DNA from: Alphaproteobacteria bacterium
GTDB taxonomy: Bacteria; Pseudomonadota; Alphaproteobacteria; Rhodobacterales; Rhodobacteraceae
Reading direction: 5' to 3'
Assembly: GCA_030830465.1 (NCBI GenBank)
Contig: JAURMY010000016.1
Location: 1 to 7,091, forward strand
DNA: 7,091 nucleotides
Shown: positions 6,412-7,091 of the stretch, piece by piece
Position numbering within the stretch: position 1 is the stretch's first letter
How the letters are laid out: the number at the start of each line of letters is the position of its first letter
Made by a program: the position numbers and the translations under genes
The notes under the pieces: model-generated
The model's database searches: none
Told to the model about the DNA's origin: nothing
Seen by the model: only the letters and a program-made list of their open reading frames with translations

Positions 6412-6433
6412 TTGTTTCTGAATTGGAAACAAA
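6411..6433. promoter_or_regulatory. Perfect 8+8 palindrome at the predicted +1 (operator candidate)
   Basis: TTTGTTTC (6411-6418) and GAAACAAA (6426-6433) are exact inverted repeats separated by seven bases. The element shares its first base with the -10 hexamer and covers the predicted start of transcription, the usual place for a repressor site. In RNA it could also form an 8-bp stem. The length and symmetry suggest binding of a dimeric repressor; the protein is unknown. Confidence 0.5.
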
Positions 6434-6491
6434 CTGCAGGCCGCCAACCCAGTTGCGCGGGGAAAACTTCGCGTCTAACCTTTGTTGGCAC

Positions 6492-6501
6492 AGGAAAGGG
6501 A
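6492..6501 (+). promoter_or_regulatory. Ribosome binding site deciding the GTG start of the M20 gene
   Basis: AGGAAAGGGA, followed by CCGCC, sits 5 bases before GTG at 6507. This strong match supports the GTG start and a protein beginning MTQTLLREID. Confidence 0.8.
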
Positions 6502-6506
6502 CCGCC

Positions 6507-7091
6507 GTGACTCAGACACTCTTGCGTGAAATCGACAGCCGCCGCGACGATCTGGTCGGCCTGACACAGGACCTGATCCGCATTCCCACCCTGAATCCGC
6601 CCGGCACGCGATATCACGAGATTTGCACCTATCTTGACGCCCGCCTGAACCGGGCCGGATTCAAGACCGAAATGATCCGCGCCCATGGCACGCCGGGCGA
6701 CAGCGACACCTATCCGCGCTGGAATATCGTGGCCCGGCACGAAGGGGCCGGCAGCGGCGAATGCGTGCATTTCAACAGCCACCATGATGTGGTTGAAGTC
6801 GGCAACGGCTGGACCTTTGACCCCTTCGCCGCCACCCTTCAGGACGGGCGCATTTACGGACGCGGCACCTGCGACATGAAGGGCGGACTGGCCGCCTCGA
6901 TCATCGCTGCCGAAGCCTTTATCGCAACCCATCCCGCCTATCGGGGCGCGATTGAGATATCCGCGACGGCAGACGAGGAATCCGGTGGTTTCGGCGGGGT
7001 CGCCTATCTGGCCGAACAGGGCCATTTCAACCCCAAGCGGGTGCAGCATGTCATCATCCCCGAACCTTTGAACAAGGATCGCATCTGTCTG
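6507..7091 (+). CDS. M20-family metallohydrolase (ArgE/DapE type), C-terminus cut by window edge
   Basis: The visible 195 residues are the N-terminal half of a di-zinc amidohydrolase of the ArgE/DapE/ACY1 (M20) family, normally around 400-430 aa. Key positions are His92 in NSHHDVV (first metal ligand, HxD form), Asp123 in YGRGTCDMKGG (bridging ligand), Glu157/Glu158 in ADEESGG (catalytic base and ligand) and Glu186 in IPEP (ligand). All are intact. The last His ligand and the dimerisation domain lie beyond the window. These enzymes remove acyl groups from amino acids or dipeptides. The sequence resembles proteins often annotated as 'acetylornithine deacetylase/succinyl-diaminopimelate desuccinylase family', a label that does not establish the substrate; a catabolic deacylase is as likely as a role in Arg or Lys synthesis. 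It has no signal peptide and is probably cytoplasmic. It starts with GTG and is controlled from the divergent region shared with the dioxygenase gene. Confidence 0.93.
   Translation, partial: MTQTLLREIDSRRDDLVGLTQDLIRIPTLNPPGTRYHEICTYLDARLNRAGFKTEMIRAHGTPGDSDTYPRWNIVARHEGAGSGECVHFNSHHDVVEVGNGWTFDPFAATLQDGRIYGRGTCDMKGGLAASIIAAEAFIATHPAYRGAIEISATADEESGGFGGVAYLAEQGHFNPKRVQHVIIPEPLNKDRICL

Noticed and set aside
6343..6447. 35-residue N-terminal extension of the dioxygenase
   Set aside because: It lacks a ribosome site, lies outside the family's normal start, and would translate the promoter/operator region. The internal ATG at 6342 has a strong Shine-Dalgarno site.
6366..7049. Minus-strand open frame (227 codons) opposite the M20 gene
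   Set aside because: Antisense to an M20 hydrolase with all N-terminal metal-site motifs intact; it has no family motif of its own.

Overview
The window looks like chromosomal DNA from a marine or freshwater alphaproteobacterium, most likely Rhodobacterales (Roseobacter/Rhodobacter group). This rests on the fairly high GC content, GC-rich third codon positions, dense co-oriented genes, and how closely the divergent enzymes resemble versions I know from that group. I see no tRNA, rRNA, CRISPR array, insertion sequence or phage gene.

Layout. Positions 1-5264 hold a tightly packed minus-strand cluster, transcribed from about 5290 toward 1. In transcription order it contains: (1) a 358-aa coiled-coil protein with a layout loosely like TelA; (2) a 376-aa protein of unknown family, starting with GTG directly after the TAA of gene 1; (3) a 647-aa classic-type AAA+ ATPase, 9 bases further on; (4) after a 144-base GC-rich gap, a 112-aa protein with three membrane segments; (5) a conserved unknown protein overlapping gene 4 by ATGA and running off the window at position 1. 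Upstream of the cluster, 5265-5445 is non-coding and carries two overlapping palindromes just before the first gene. At 5446-6342, also on the minus strand, is a two-domain VOC-family ring-cleaving dioxygenase/glyoxalase-like enzyme. The 164-base divergent region 6343-6506 separates it from a plus-strand M20-family metallohydrolase (ArgE/DapE type) that starts at 6507 and runs off the right edge.

How the genes may work together. The five-gene cluster is the interesting part. A soluble coiled-coil protein, an AAA+ ATPase with a pore-loop tyrosine, a small membrane protein and two unknown proteins, with coupled translation, suggest one assembly at or near the inner membrane, possibly for envelope stress or membrane remodelling. 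That role is inferred from gene composition only. The ATPase has Asp where the catalytic Walker B Glu is usually found. The two enzymes on the right look like ordinary metabolic or detoxification genes. Their shared upstream region has a good sigma-70-type promoter for the M20 gene, overlapped by an 8+8 palindrome that looks like an operator.
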